This document shows, one piece after another, positions 1 through 9,116 of a stretch of 64,000 nucleotides of DNA. The first letter of the stretch is position 1; the number at the start of each line of letters is the position of its first letter. The notes beneath the pieces are model-generated. The model did no database searches. It was given only the letters and a program-made list of their open reading frames with translations, and was not told where the DNA came from. Made by a program: the position numbers and the translations under genes. Source of the stretch: Streptomyces antibioticus (GTDB lineage Bacteria; Actinomycetota; Actinomycetes; Streptomycetales; Streptomycetaceae); assembly GCF_002019855.1 (NCBI RefSeq), contig NZ_CM007717.1, positions 372,001 through 436,000 of the forward strand, written 5' to 3'.

Positions 1-1
1 C

Positions 2-418
2 AACAACGTGAAGGCGCGGACCGGCGCGAGCAAGGTCGCGATCGTCAATCACTCGATGGGCGGTCTCGTCAGCCAGTACTACCTGAAGGTGCTCGGCGGC
101 AACACCAGCGTCAGCCACCTCGCCTCGATCGCCGGCGCCAACCACGGCACCACCTACGCGGCCGCCTGCCTGATCTACACGACCTGTCAGCAGATGTACC
201 CGGGGTCGTCGTTCATCGCCCAGATCACCTCGGGCGACGAGACGCCGGGCAGCACCCGCTACGCCACCTGGTACTCGGCCTGCGACGGCGTCATCCTGCC
301 GTACACCAGCACCCGGCTGGACGGCGCGACGAACAACAACGTGCTCTGCCAGACCCACATCGGGTTCCTCGCGGACACGAGCGTCCTCGGCCAGATCGCG
401 GGCTTCGTCGCCTCCTGA
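2..418 (+). CDS. Secreted triacylglycerol lipase/esterase, C-terminal part
   Basis: The reading frame is open from the left edge, so the N-terminus, including any signal peptide, lies outside the window. The visible 139 codons contain the nucleophile elbow NHSMGG (Ser encoded near position 53), which fits the GxSxG family with Asn in place of the first Gly. An acidic residue follows in ACDGVI and a late His in CQTHIG, a plausible Ser-Asp-His triad. Four Cys residues fit an exported, disulfide-bonded class 2 lipase. Family assignment rests on these motifs and is fairly secure; substrate is unknown. An 84-bp gap precedes the next gene. Confidence 0.75.
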   Translation, partial: NNVKARTGASKVAIVNHSMGGLVSQYYLKVLGGNTSVSHLASIAGANHGTTYAAACLIYTTCQQMYPGSSFIAQITSGDETPGSTRYATWYSACDGVILPYTSTRLDGATNNNVLCQTHIGFLADTSVLGQIAGFVAS

Positions 419-502
419 CCCACCGTGCCCTCCGTACGCCCTGTCCCCGGCGTCACCCCGGCCGGGAACGGGGCGTACGGCACGTCGCGTTAGGGTGCGC
501 GC

Positions 503-1516
503 ATGATATTCGGACGTGGGCGGTTCCCGGCCGCCGTGGGTGACTTCGAGACGGCCGTGCGCGCCCGGGACGTGGAAGCGGCGGAGCGCTCCTTCGCGCT
601 GCTGACGAGCGACCTCGCCGCGGTGGAGGACACCGACCTGGAGGCGGCGGGGCCCCGGCTCGCGGCCCTGCTGGACGAGGTCCCGCCGGGGCCGCGCGGC
701 GTCGTGGCGGTGCTGATCGGGGCGTGCGTCGAACGGGGCGCCGACCCGGTGCTCTGCGCGCCCGCCGTGTTCGCCGGCGCACTGGACGCCTTCGAGCAGG
801 CCGCCGTGTTCTGCGAGGGGTGGGCCGCGGCGGACCGGGGCACGCTGCCCGGTCACGACGGCGACGGGCTGGAGGAGGCCGACGTCGAACGGCTCGGCTT
901 CGAGCCCGTGGCGGCGTGGCAGACCCTCCCCCAGTTCGAGATGGCCTGTGTGGCGATGCTCAACTCCCCCCGGGTGCGCCGCGAGGTGCCCGGCCGTGCG
1001 GAGCTGCGGGCCGCCGTGGCCCGGGTCACGGAGCTGTCCGGCGACCCGTTCAAGTGCCTCGCCTACGCCCTCGCCGTCCTCGACGACGAGCCGCTCGTCG
1101 CACTCGACCGGGCCACCGGCGCCGGATTCGCGCTGCGTTTCTCCGGTGTGGGCGACAACTTCCAACTGCACACGCTCCTCGCCGACGCGCTGATCGGCCG
1201 CGGTCTGGTGACCGGCGAGGCCCCGTCGGCCGAGGCGGTCGCCTGCTGCCGCGACCGGGCCGGCATGGTGCTGACGACCGGCTCCTTCAACCTGGTCGGC
1301 GCCGACGGCGAGTGGATCTGGAACGAGGGGAACCCCGCCGACATCCCGGTCGTGGACGGCGTCCGCCTCGTGGTGGTCGACCCGCCGCCGTACCAGCGGA
1401 GTTGGCAGGCCGGACGGTTCTTCCCCGGCATGACCGGGGAGCTGGTGTACGAACGCGCCCTCACCCCCGAGGAGTCGGCCGCGCTGCTCGCCCAAGTCGC
1501 CGATCCCGTCCACTGA
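503..1516 (+). CDS. Conserved hypothetical protein, 337 aa
   Basis: This 337-residue soluble protein has no recognisable catalytic motif, signal peptide or membrane segment. The N-terminal two thirds are Ala/Leu/Glu-rich and probably helical; the C-terminal third (from about residue 235) has the beta-rich run GMVLTTGSFNLVGADGEW followed by Pro-rich segments. The ATG at 503 follows a purine-poor leader, so the start is chosen on codon usage. Similar proteins occur in streptomycetes, but I cannot name a function. It is not obviously in an operon. Confidence 0.6.
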   Translation: MIFGRGRFPAAVGDFETAVRARDVEAAERSFALLTSDLAAVEDTDLEAAGPRLAALLDEVPPGPRGVVAVLIGACVERGADPVLCAPAVFAGALDAFEQAAVFCEGWAAADRGTLPGHDGDGLEEADVERLGFEPVAAWQTLPQFEMACVAMLNSPRVRREVPGRAELRAAVARVTELSGDPFKCLAYALAVLDDEPLVALDRATGAGFALRFSGVGDNFQLHTLLADALIGRGLVTGEAPSAEAVACCRDRAGMVLTTGSFNLVGADGEWIWNEGNPADIPVVDGVRLVVVDPPPYQRSWQAGRFFPGMTGELVYERALTPEESAALLAQVADPVH

Positions 1517-1622
1517 TCGGCGCTCGCTGCCGCGGGGGCGGCGCATCCGCCGCCCTTGACACCCCTCGCCCCGTACGTCCAGCATCCGTGCAGTCGTCGA
1601 GACCCCGAAGGTGACTCTGCCC

Positions 1623-2414
1623 ATGAAGGTCCATCACCTCAACTGCGGCACCATGCACCCGCCGGGCGGCCTCCGTCTGGTCTGTCACGTCCTGCTCGTG
1701 GAGACGGACGCGGCGGGGCTCGTCCTGGTCGACACCGGCTTCGGTCTCCAGGACGTGGCCGCCCCCGGGCGCCGGCTGGGCGGGATGCGCCACTTCATCA
1801 AGCCGGCCCTGGACCCCGCCGAGACGGCCGCCCGCCAGGTCGAGCGCCTCGGGTTCGGCCGCGACGACGTCCGGCACATCGTCCTCACCCACTTCGACGC
1901 GGATCACATCGGCGGGCTCGCCGACTTCCCGCACGCCACCGTCCATGTCACCGCGGCGGAGGCGCGCGGCGCGGTGCACGCCCCCTCCTGGCGTGAGCGA
2001 CTGCGCTTCCGCTCCGTCCAGTGGGACCACGGGCCGACGATCGTGGAGCACAGCCCGGACGGGGAGGCGTGGCGCGGGTTCGCCGCCGCCCGGCAGCTCG
2101 ACGCCGTCGCCCCCGGGATCGTCCTGGTCTCGCTGCCGGGGCACACACGCGGCCACGCCTGTGTCGCGGTGGACGCGGGCAGCCGCTGGATCCTGCACGC
2201 CGGTGACGCCTTCTACCACCGCGGCACCCTGGACGGGCAGACCCGCGTCCCCTCCGCGCTGAGTGTCGCGGAGCGGGCGGTGGCGTACGACCGCGGGCAG
2301 GTCCGCGCCAACCACGAGCGCCTCGCCGAGCTGTACCGGCGCGCGGAGCCCGACCTGGCGATCGTCTGCGCCCATGACCCGGTCCTGTACGAAGGGGTGA
2401 AGGCGGAGGGGTGA
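1623..2414 (+). CDS. MBL-fold metallo-hydrolase (quorum-quenching lactonase-like)
   Basis: A 263-residue metallo-beta-lactamase-fold enzyme. The dinuclear-metal motif HxDxDH is seen as HFDADH near residue 85, followed by a later His in GHTRGHA, an Asp in HAGDAF and a C-terminal His in CAHDP, so the metal ligands appear complete. The size and HxDxDH signature match the AHL-lactonase-like and general hydrolase branch; the true substrate is not predictable. The ATG at 1623 has AAGGTG about ten bases upstream; an in-frame GTG at 1611 would add four residues. The stop codon sits inside a short tandem repeat. Confidence 0.8.
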   Translation: MKVHHLNCGTMHPPGGLRLVCHVLLVETDAAGLVLVDTGFGLQDVAAPGRRLGGMRHFIKPALDPAETAARQVERLGFGRDDVRHIVLTHFDADHIGGLADFPHATVHVTAAEARGAVHAPSWRERLRFRSVQWDHGPTIVEHSPDGEAWRGFAAARQLDAVAPGIVLVSLPGHTRGHACVAVDAGSRWILHAGDAFYHRGTLDGQTRVPSALSVAERAVAYDRGQVRANHERLAELYRRAEPDLAIVCAHDPVLYEGVKAEG

Positions 2415-2449
2415 AGGCGGAAGGGTGACGGCGGAGGGGTGAGGGCCCG
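2394..2449. repeat. Four 14-bp tandem units spanning the end of the MBL gene
   Basis: Four consecutive 14-bp units close to GGGGTGAAGGCGGA run from 2394 to 2449. The first encodes the last residues of the hydrolase, the second provides its TGA, and the others are untranslated. Each unit carries TGA, so expansion or contraction would change the C-terminus only slightly. This looks like recent slippage. Confidence 0.7.
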
Positions 2450-2507
2450 GGGGCGGGGACCGTGGGGCGGCGACCGCTGGGCGGCGGGCGTCTGCGATCC
2501 TGGCTGC

Positions 2508-3260
2508 GTGGAGAAGCCCGCCCCGGTCAGCCCCGACGCCCCCGCCGTCGTCCGCACACCGCTCCTCACCCAGCAGTGGCTGGACCTCTGTTTCGTCCAC
2601 TGGGCGGTCGAACCCGGCCTCGTGGCGGGGCTGCTGCCCGAGGGGACCGTGCCCGACACGCACGAGGGGCTGACGTACGTCGGGCTCGTCGCCTTCCGGA
2701 TGCACCGGGTCGGATGGCTGCGGTTGCCGGGGGTGCCGTATCTCGGGTCGTTCCCGGAGACCAATGTGCGCCTGTACTCGGTCGACGGGCACGGCCGGCG
2801 CGGGGTCGTCTTCCGTTCGATGGACGCGTCCCGGCTGATCCCCGTGGTGATGGGCCGGGCCGGGTTCCGGCTGCCGTACCTGTGGTCGCGGATGCGGGTG
2901 CGCACCGTCGGCGACACCGTCACCTACACCAGCTCCCGCCGCTGGCCCGGCCCGCGCGGCGCGTCCAGCCGGATCACCGTACGCACAGGTGAACGCATCG
3001 CGCGGCCCACCGAGTTGGAGCACTTCCTCACCGCCCGCTGGGGGATGCACAACGCGTTCTTCGGCGGCGCGGCCTATCTGCCCAACGACCATCCGCGCTG
3101 GCCCCTCTACCGTGCCGAACTCCTCGACTGCGAGGAGGACTTGGTCGCCGCGGCCGGAATCCGGACGCCCCTCGGCGCACCGGCGAGCGTGCTGTTCTCC
3201 CCGGGGGTGCCGGTCCGCCTCGGCCGCCCGGCCCGGCCCGCGGGCATCCCGACTCCCTGA
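2508..3260 (+). CDS. DUF2071 (YqjF-family) protein
   Basis: A 250-residue protein with the DUF2071 hallmarks: an early QQWLDLCFVHW segment followed by the LPEG motif, YVGLVAFRM, and a central SFPETNVRLY stretch. The family has an acetoacetate-decarboxylase-like fold of unknown activity. A GTG at 2508 is taken as start because upstream codons are G-rich and lack family similarity; a GTG at 2439 would add 23 residues. About 200 bases of apparently non-coding DNA separate it from the kinase downstream. Confidence 0.75.
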   Translation: MEKPAPVSPDAPAVVRTPLLTQQWLDLCFVHWAVEPGLVAGLLPEGTVPDTHEGLTYVGLVAFRMHRVGWLRLPGVPYLGSFPETNVRLYSVDGHGRRGVVFRSMDASRLIPVVMGRAGFRLPYLWSRMRVRTVGDTVTYTSSRRWPGPRGASSRITVRTGERIARPTELEHFLTARWGMHNAFFGGAAYLPNDHPRWPLYRAELLDCEEDLVAAAGIRTPLGAPASVLFSPGVPVRLGRPARPAGIPTP

Positions 3261-3460
3261 GGTGAGGGAAAGCCCGCAGTACCAGATGTCGTTGAATGTC
3301 CCCTGAGTGAAGCCCCGCCAGTAGGGTGTGCGCACGGTCGGACGAACGGCGCACCGGCACCGGGGGGTACCGGTGTGCCGCGCCTTCGCCTGCCGTGGAA
3401 CAGGAACATCGGGCGGCCCCGTCGACGGCGGGGCCGCCCTACATCGCCAGGGGGCGGATC

Positions 3461-5260
3461 ATGCGGGTGCTCGTGGAGAGATACGAACTCATCGAAGCGG
3501 TCGGGCGCGGTGGCATGGGGGAGGTCTGGCGCGCCACCGACCGTGAACTGGGCCGCACCGTCGCGGTGAAGGTGCTGCCGCCCGAACTCACCCGGCACGA
3601 GGAGTTCCGGGTCCGGTTCCGCCGGGAGGCCCGCACCGTGGCCTCGCTCAACCACCGCAACATCGCGGTGCTGCACGACGTCGGCGAGGACACCGCCGAC
3701 GGCGAGACGACGCCGTTCCTGGTCATGGAGTTCATCGAGGGCCGCACCCTGACCGATGTGCTGGCCGACGGCCCGTTCACCGTCGAACGGGCCCTGTCGG
3801 TCGGCCGGGACGTCGCCGACGCCCTCGCCCACAGCCACGCCCAGGGGCTCGTCCACCGCGACATCAAGCCCTCCAACGTGATGCTGACCTCCGAAGGCGG
3901 CATCAAGGTGCTGGACTTCGGGATCGCCAAGGTCGTCGCGGAGACCACCACCCGGCTCACCGCGACCGGTATGACGGTCGGCACCCCCGCCTATCTCTCC
4001 CCCGAGCAGCTCACGGGCCGGCCGGTGGACGGCCGCTCCGACCAGTACTCCACCGGCTGCCTGCTGTACGAACTGCTCACCGGACGGCCGCCGTTCAGCG
4101 GGGACTCCCCCTTCGCGGTGATGCACCAGCACATCAGCCAGGAGCCGGTGCCGCCGTCCGGGCTGCGCCCGCAGATCCCGTCCTCGGTGGACACGCTCGT
4201 CCTGCGGACCCTGGCCAAGGACCGTGACCAACGGCTGGGCAGCGCCGGGGAGTTGAGGGACGCGCTGGCGGCCACCCTGGTCGGCCTCGACGCCCCGGCG
4301 GCCGCGGCCGCGCCGTCGGCGGCCGCCTCGGTGCCGGCCGCGCCGCCCGCTCCCGTCGTGCCGCCCGCGCGCACGAACGCCGAGTCCGGCACCGGCCCCG
4401 GGCACACGGCGCTGGCCCAGCAGGACACCCGCACCGCGCCGGCCCCACCCAAGCCCGTCGTCCCGCCGCCCGCGCGACCGGGCGACACGCCGGTCACCGG
4501 CGGGGGTTCCGGTGCGGACACCACGGCTCCCACGGTCGGTACCGCGCCCGCCGAGCGGCGGTTCCGTCTCACCACCGACCGGGTGATCGGCCTGCTGGGC
4601 ATCCTCGTCTCGGGTGCCGTCGTCCTCGGCTATCAGGACGTGTACGAGGACTCGCTCGAAGGAGTCATCGGCGCCTGGGCGGTCGCCGCCGTGCTGGGGC
4701 TCGCCCTGTTCCGCTGGCTGCCCCTCGCCTCGACGGTCCTGTGGTGGGGCGCCGGGGCCCTGGTCGCCGCGAGCATCACGATCGGCGGCGGGGTCTACGA
4801 CTACGAGTACCAGTCCGTCACCGCGTCCGACTTCGGCACCCTCTACTACTACGACACCTCGTACCAGGGCTACTACGAGCTGCCGACCGACTCCTCGGGC
4901 TACCGGCTCTTCGAGCAGGACTACAGCGGCGGATACGAACCGGCGGAGACCGAGGTCAGCCACTACTACACCGCGCACGACAACGTCGAGATCCTGGCCG
5001 CCCCCCTGCTCGTCCTCGCCGCGCTGTGCCTGTTCCGCGCGCTGAGCCGCCGCCACCTGTCGTCCCTCGCCGCCGCCTGCGGCCTCACCCTGGGCGGCCT
5101 GGGAGTCGGCTGGCTGGCCTTCGGGGACGACGAGCAGGCCAGCGTGTTCGCGGTCGCCTGGGTCCTGCTGCTGATCGCCGCCGTCGTCCAGGAGATCCGG
5201 GCCCGCAGGAACCCGCCACCGCCCGCCCGGCGCCGACTGCGGTTCGTCACGGCCGACTAG
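3461..5260 (+). CDS. Membrane-bound Ser/Thr protein kinase (PknB-like) with Tyr-rich loop
   Basis: This 599-residue Hanks-type kinase has a glycine loop GRGGMG (15-20), catalytic Lys37, alpha-C Glu56, catalytic loop HRDIKPSN (Asp134) and DFG Asp152, so it should be active. A Pro/Ala-rich linker (about 275-370) leads to membrane helices beginning near residue 375. No PASTA repeats are present; instead a Tyr-rich segment of about 60 residues (roughly 445-508) lies between membrane helices and is probably extracytoplasmic. Two or three more hydrophobic helices follow. The ATG at 3461 places the kinase domain at the N-terminus, as is usual; earlier in-frame codons are low-complexity. It probably senses an envelope signal, but the ligand is unknown. 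Confidence 0.9.
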   Translation: MRVLVERYELIEAVGRGGMGEVWRATDRELGRTVAVKVLPPELTRHEEFRVRFRREARTVASLNHRNIAVLHDVGEDTADGETTPFLVMEFIEGRTLTDVLADGPFTVERALSVGRDVADALAHSHAQGLVHRDIKPSNVMLTSEGGIKVLDFGIAKVVAETTTRLTATGMTVGTPAYLSPEQLTGRPVDGRSDQYSTGCLLYELLTGRPPFSGDSPFAVMHQHISQEPVPPSGLRPQIPSSVDTLVLRTLAKDRDQRLGSAGELRDALAATLVGLDAPAAAAAPSAAASVPAAPPAPVVPPARTNAESGTGPGHTALAQQDTRTAPAPPKPVVPPPARPGDTPVTGGGSGADTTAPTVGTAPAERRFRLTTDRVIGLLGILVSGAVVLGYQDVYEDSLEGVIGAWAVAAVLGLALFRWLPLASTVLWWGAGALVAASITIGGGVYDYEYQSVTASDFGTLYYYDTSYQGYYELPTDSSGYRLFEQDYSGGYEPAETEVSHYYTAHDNVEILAAPLLVLAALCLFRALSRRHLSSLAAACGLTLGGLGVGWLAFGDDEQASVFAVAWVLLLIAAVVQEIRARRNPPPPARRRLRFVTAD

Positions 5261-5461
5261 CGCGGCCCGGCCGACGGGCCTACGCCGCCCACGGCGCGGT
5301 GCGGTAGGGGCGCACGGTGTGCGAGGGACCTCCGGCCCCGGCGCCGGGGACCAACGGCACCTGGAAGAACGGCGCGACTCGCGAGAGAGTGACGACAGGA
5401 GCGGCACCGATCCCCCGCGGTGTCGCTCCGTTCACGCCCCGCCCTCTCCCGCCTCCCCTCG

Positions 5462-6334
5462 CTACTCCTCTTCGGGTACGACCGCGACGGCGCAGGCGGC
5501 GTGGTGCAGGACCGCGTGGACGACGCGCCCGGACCGCAGCCCCAGGTGGCCCGGGTTCCGGCGGGCCCCGACCACCAGCAGGTCGGCGCCGTGCGAGGCG
5601 TCCAGCAGGACCCGCCGGGCCGCGCCCTCCACGGTGCGCCGCCGCAGGTCCACCTCCGGCGGCACCTCCTTCAGCGCCAGCTCCAGGACGTCGGCGGCGT
5701 ACTGCTCGTGCAGCCGGGCGGGATCGCCGGCGAACAGCGGATGCTCGACGCTCTCGTGCGGCGGGCACCGCCAGGCCCGTACGGCGTCCAGGGCCGCCCG
5801 GCGCAGCCGCGCCTCCTGCACGGCGAAGCGCAGGGCGGCGGAGTCCGTGCCCGTCTCGCCCACGCCCACCACCACACGGCCGCCCTCCCCGGCGCTCACC
5901 CGGTTGTCGTGGCCGCCGCCGAGCACGATCACCGGGCAGTCGGCCTGGCCGGCGACGGTCAGACCGACCGACCCGAGCAGCATCTCCACCAGTCCGCTGC
6001 GGCCGCGGGTGCCGAGCACCAGGGCCGAGGCCGTGCGTCCGGCGCGGACGAGGGCGTACTCGGGTTCCTCGGACACCACCTCGGCGGAGACCACGACGTC
6101 GGGCCGGCGCAGCCGGGCCCGCCGCGCGGCCGCCCGCACGACGGACCGAGCGGACTCGGTGGCCCCCGCCGGCCCGTCCTCGTTCTCCTCCCCGTCCGGT
6201 TCCCAGAGGGAGGCGTGCACGAGGCGCAGCGGCGCACCGCGCAGGGCGGCCTCGTCCGCCGCCCAGTCGACGGCGCGCAGGCTCGGCTCGGAGCCGTCGA
6301 CGCCGACGACGATCGGGGGGACCACTCGTCTCAC
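5462..6334 (-). CDS. Universal stress protein, tandem UspA domains
   Basis: The 290-residue protein contains two UspA domains (about 8-145 and 155-285). Each begins with a VVGVDGS/VVVGVGET-type strand and ends with an ATP-binding loop of the G-x2-G-x9-G(S/T) type, clearest as GTRGRSG followed by GSVG. Tandem USPs of this length are dominant members of the DosR regulon in mycobacteria. The GTG start overlaps the stop of the upstream alcohol dehydrogenase gene (GTGA), implying translational coupling in a USP-adh-USP operon. Confidence 0.88.
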   Translation of the reverse strand: MRRVVPPIVVGVDGSEPSLRAVDWAADEAALRGAPLRLVHASLWEPDGEENEDGPAGATESARSVVRAAARRARLRRPDVVVSAEVVSEEPEYALVRAGRTASALVLGTRGRSGLVEMLLGSVGLTVAGQADCPVIVLGGGHDNRVSAGEGGRVVVGVGETGTDSAALRFAVQEARLRRAALDAVRAWRCPPHESVEHPLFAGDPARLHEQYAADVLELALKEVPPEVDLRRRTVEGAARRVLLDASHGADLLVVGARRNPGHLGLRSGRVVHAVLHHAACAVAVVPEEE

Positions 6335-7353
6335 CGCCCCGTGCCCAGGTCGAAGACGATCCGGGCCTTGACCTCACCGCGCAGCACCTCGTCGATGGAG
6401 TCGTTGACAGAGGCGAGCGGGCGGGCCTCGCGCACGACGTGGGTGCGGCCGGCCGCGTGCAGTTCGAAGACCTCGGCGAGGTCCTGGCGGGTGCCGACGA
6501 TCGAGCCGATCACCGATGTGCCGTTGAGGACGGTGTCGAAGATCGGCACCTGGACCGTGCCGTGCGCCGGGAGGGCCACCATCACCAGCTTGCCGCCGCG
6601 CCGCAGACCGGAGTTGACGGCCGCGAAGGACGCGTCGTTGACGGCGAGCGCGATGGCCGCGTGGGCGCCGCCGTGCCGCTTGAGCACCTCACCGACATTC
6701 TCCTTGCGGGCGTCGATGACGAGATCCGCGCCGAGTTCGGCGGCGAGCGCGAGCTTCTCGTCGGTGATGTCGATCGCGGCGACCGTGGCACCGGCGATCT
6801 TCGCGTACTGCACGGCGAGATGGCCGAGGCCGCCGACGCCGGAGATCGCGACGAGCTGCGCGGGCCGGACGCCGGCGACCTTGAGGGCCTTGTACGTCGT
6901 CACGCCCGCGCAGGTCAGCGGGGCCGCGTCCAGGGCGCCGATGCCGTCCGGCACGGGCTGCGCGAAGTCGGCCCAGGCGAGCATCTTCTCGGCGTGGCCG
7001 CCGTCGCAGCCGTAGCCGGTGTTGATCTGCTGCTCGCACAGCGTCTCCCAGCCGGACAGGCAGTGCTCGCACCGCCCGCACGCCTTGCCGAGCCACGGCA
7101 CGGCGACCCGCTGGCCGAGGGCGAGATGGGTGACGCCCTCGCCCAGCTTCTCGACCAGGCCGACCCCCTCGTGTCCGGGGACGAACGGCGGGTTCGGCCT
7201 GACGGGCCAGTCGCCGTGCGCGGCGTGGATGTCGGTGTGGCACAGGCCCGACGCCTCCACCCGGACCCGGACCTGACCCGGTCCGGGCTCGGGGTCGGGG
7301 CGCTCCTCGATGACGAGGGGCTCACCGAACGCTCGTACGACCGCTGCCTTCAT
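6331..7353 (-). CDS. adhP: Zinc-dependent alcohol dehydrogenase (AdhP type)
   Basis: A 340-residue medium-chain dehydrogenase. Catalytic zinc ligands are in SGLCHTD and GHEGVG, and the four structural-zinc Cys are in CGRCEHC...C. The NAD-binding Rossmann turn reads SGVGGLGHLA. It probably interconverts alcohols and aldehydes with NAD(H), acting as an electron sink under oxygen limitation, which is inferred from its USP partners. It starts 27 bp after the upstream USP gene, with GAGGAG in front of the ATG, and overlaps the following USP. Confidence 0.9.
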   Translation of the reverse strand: MKAAVVRAFGEPLVIEERPDPEPGPGQVRVRVEASGLCHTDIHAAHGDWPVRPNPPFVPGHEGVGLVEKLGEGVTHLALGQRVAVPWLGKACGRCEHCLSGWETLCEQQINTGYGCDGGHAEKMLAWADFAQPVPDGIGALDAAPLTCAGVTTYKALKVAGVRPAQLVAISGVGGLGHLAVQYAKIAGATVAAIDITDEKLALAAELGADLVIDARKENVGEVLKRHGGAHAAIALAVNDASFAAVNSGLRRGGKLVMVALPAHGTVQVPIFDTVLNGTSVIGSIVGTRQDLAEVFELHAAGRTHVVREARPLASVNDSIDEVLRGEVKARIVFDLGTGR

Positions 7354-7380
7354 GGGTCTGCTCTCCTCGGACAGGTCGGG

Positions 7381-8286
7381 TCAGGCGTGGGGGACGACGG
7401 CGACGGGGGCCGTGGAGTGGTGCAGCACCGCGTGGGTGACGTGCCCGATGTGGGCGCCCAGCGGGCTGCGGCGCACCTTCCGGCCCACCACGACCAGGGA
7501 CGCTCCGCCGGCCGCGTCCACGACGTGGACCGAGGGGCTGCCGTAGCGGGACTCCTCCGTGACCTTCACGTCCGGGAACTTGGCCCGCCAGGGCCGCAGC
7601 ACCTCCGCCAGCCCTTGCGCGTCGGCGGTGGCCAGGGCCTCGTGCAGCGCCGGGTTGGCGGGCGTGCCGTAGGCGTAGTACGGGGGCGGGTTCCAGGCGT
7701 GGACGACGGTCAGGGAGGTCGCGCGGCGCCGGGCGGCGTCGAACGCGAACTCGATCAGGGTGTCGTCGGGGTGCTGGGTGTCCAGGCCGAGGACGACGGG
7801 CCGGAACGGGGTCGCGGCGGAGGGGATGCCGGCCGGGTCGGGCTCGTGCTCGTCGGCGGCCGTCTCCAGCGCCCGGACCAGGACGACCGGGCGGTCGGAG
7901 TGGGCGACCACGGACAGGCTCACCGAGCCGACCATGAATCCGCCGATCCCGCCCAGGCCGCGGGAGCCCAGGACGAGCAGTTCGGCGTCCTTCGCCACCT
8001 TGGCCAGAGCGTCACCCGGGTAGCCGGTGAGCTGTTCGCTGATCACCTGGACGCCGGGGTGGCGCAGCGCGATGCCCTGGGCGGCCTCGCGCGGGATGCG
8101 CTCGGTCCAGTGCTGCTGGGTCTCCGCACCGAGCAGGGGCGCCTGGGCCATCGGCTCCGGCACGGGCTCCCAGACATGGACGATCTTCAACGGCAGGTCG
8201 CGCAGCTCGGCTTCGCGGGCTGCCCATTCCGCGGCGGCCCGGCTCTCCAGCGAGCCGTCGAGACCAACGGTAATGGTGCGGGTCAT
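7381..8286 (-). CDS. Universal stress protein, tandem UspA domains
   Basis: A 301-residue tandem USP. The first domain begins TVGLDGSLESR and carries the nucleotide loop GSRGLGG with GSVS; the second runs from PVVLGLDTQ to the end, with VVGRKVRR and a short C-terminal VVPHA. It is the first gene of the USP-adh-USP operon. The ATG at 8286 was chosen because homologous sequence begins there; the frame is open further upstream but unrelated. The palindrome at 8367-8382 lies 81 bp upstream, a position suited to activation by a NarL/DevR-type regulator. Confidence 0.88.
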   Translation of the reverse strand: MTRTITVGLDGSLESRAAAEWAAREAELRDLPLKIVHVWEPVPEPMAQAPLLGAETQQHWTERIPREAAQGIALRHPGVQVISEQLTGYPGDALAKVAKDAELLVLGSRGLGGIGGFMVGSVSLSVVAHSDRPVVLVRALETAADEHEPDPAGIPSAATPFRPVVLGLDTQHPDDTLIEFAFDAARRRATSLTVVHAWNPPPYYAYGTPANPALHEALATADAQGLAEVLRPWRAKFPDVKVTEESRYGSPSVHVVDAAGGASLVVVGRKVRRSPLGAHIGHVTHAVLHHSTAPVAVVPHA

Positions 8287-8366
8287 GCTCTCCACCTCCA
8301 GCAGGGGATCTGCTTCCAGCGTGGCCCGCGGCAGCGAGGGCGGCGAGGGGCCACAGGTCCCGGAAC

Positions 8367-8382
8367 AGGGCCGGTCGGCCCT
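8367..8382. promoter_or_regulatory. Candidate DevR/OsdR-type operator 1
   Basis: AGGGCCGGTCGGCCCT is a perfect 7-bp inverted repeat around a 2-bp centre. It lies between the divergent USP-adh-USP operon (81 bp from its ATG) and the cNMP-fold gene (146 bp). The identical 16-mer recurs at 9020. Confidence 0.65.
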
Positions 8383-8528
8383 TCCGCGGGTGCGGCCGGC
8401 GACGTGCCGTACGGCGCGAGGCGTGGACCAGGTGGCCCATGGCCCGTCGGAGGGAATCGGTCCACCCTGGCCCTGGAAGCTGGTTCGCCCACCTCGCCGT
8501 CCCGCCACCTCGCCGCCGGAGGTCCGCC

Positions 8529-8999
8529 ATGAACACCACCCTCACCCCCAGCCCCAGCATGCTGCGCGCGCTGTCGGCCGAGCACCGCCGGCGGCTCCTC
8601 GGCATCGCCCGGGAGGTGTCCTTCCCGCAGGGAACCCGCCTCTTCGAGGAAGGCGGCCTCGCCGACCGGTTCTGGATCATCCGGACCGGCCGGATCGAAC
8701 TCGACATGCGGGTACCCGGCCGCCGGGCCGCCGTCATCGAGAGCCTCGGGCACAACGAGCTCGTCGGCTGGTCCTGGCTGTTCACCCCGCACGTCTGGCA
8801 TCTGGGCGCCGAGGCGACCACACCGGTGCGGGCCTACGAGTTCGACGCGGCCACCGTCCGCTCGATGTGCCAGGAGGACCCGGCCCTCGGCAACGACATC
8901 GCCCACTGGGCCGGCCAGGTCCTCGCCCACCGGCTCCGCTCGTCCCGGACCCGGCTGCTCGACCTCTACGCCCCGTACGGCGCCGGTGCCACCGTCTGA
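8529..8999 (+). CDS. Cyclic-nucleotide-binding-fold protein without a DNA-binding domain
   Basis: A 156-residue single-domain protein with the CNB beta-roll pattern: LFEEGGLADRFWIIRTGRIEL (loop) and ESLGHNELVGWSWLF. It ends before any Crp-type helix-turn-helix. The usual phosphate-binding cassette with its conserved Arg is replaced by a Trp/His-rich segment (WLFTPHVWHLGAEATT), so cAMP binding is doubtful. The ATG at 8529 follows GGAGG. Its position beside the response regulator, behind a shared palindrome, suggests a sensor or adaptor role in the stress island; this is inference. Confidence 0.75.
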   Translation: MNTTLTPSPSMLRALSAEHRRRLLGIAREVSFPQGTRLFEEGGLADRFWIIRTGRIELDMRVPGRRAAVIESLGHNELVGWSWLFTPHVWHLGAEATTPVRAYEFDAATVRSMCQEDPALGNDIAHWAGQVLAHRLRSSRTRLLDLYAPYGAGATV

Positions 9000-9019
9000 C
9001 CCGGCGGTCCCGCGCGAGT

Positions 9020-9035
9020 AGGGCCGGTCGGCCCT
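9020..9035. promoter_or_regulatory. Candidate DevR/OsdR-type operator 2 (autoregulatory position)
   Basis: AGGGCCGGTCGGCCCT, identical to the copy at 8367, ends 82 bp before the response regulator start. The placement suggests that the regulator controls its own gene. Confidence 0.65.
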
Positions 9036-9116
9036 GGTGCCTCCGGCCCTCGCGCGTGAGGATCGGCAGCAGGGGCGGACCGCACCCTGTACGTCACCGG
9101 GGAACCAGAGGTCACC

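Noticed and set aside
5347..5362. GGGGACC-AA-CGGCACC near the end of the kinase gene
   Set aside because: It is imperfect and lies downstream of both convergent genes, so it is not in a promoter position.
5317..8532. Very long plus-strand open frame of over 1000 codons
   Set aside because: It lies antisense to two USP genes and an alcohol dehydrogenase with clear motifs; its translation is Arg/Gly/Pro-rich low complexity, as expected of a GC-rich shadow frame.
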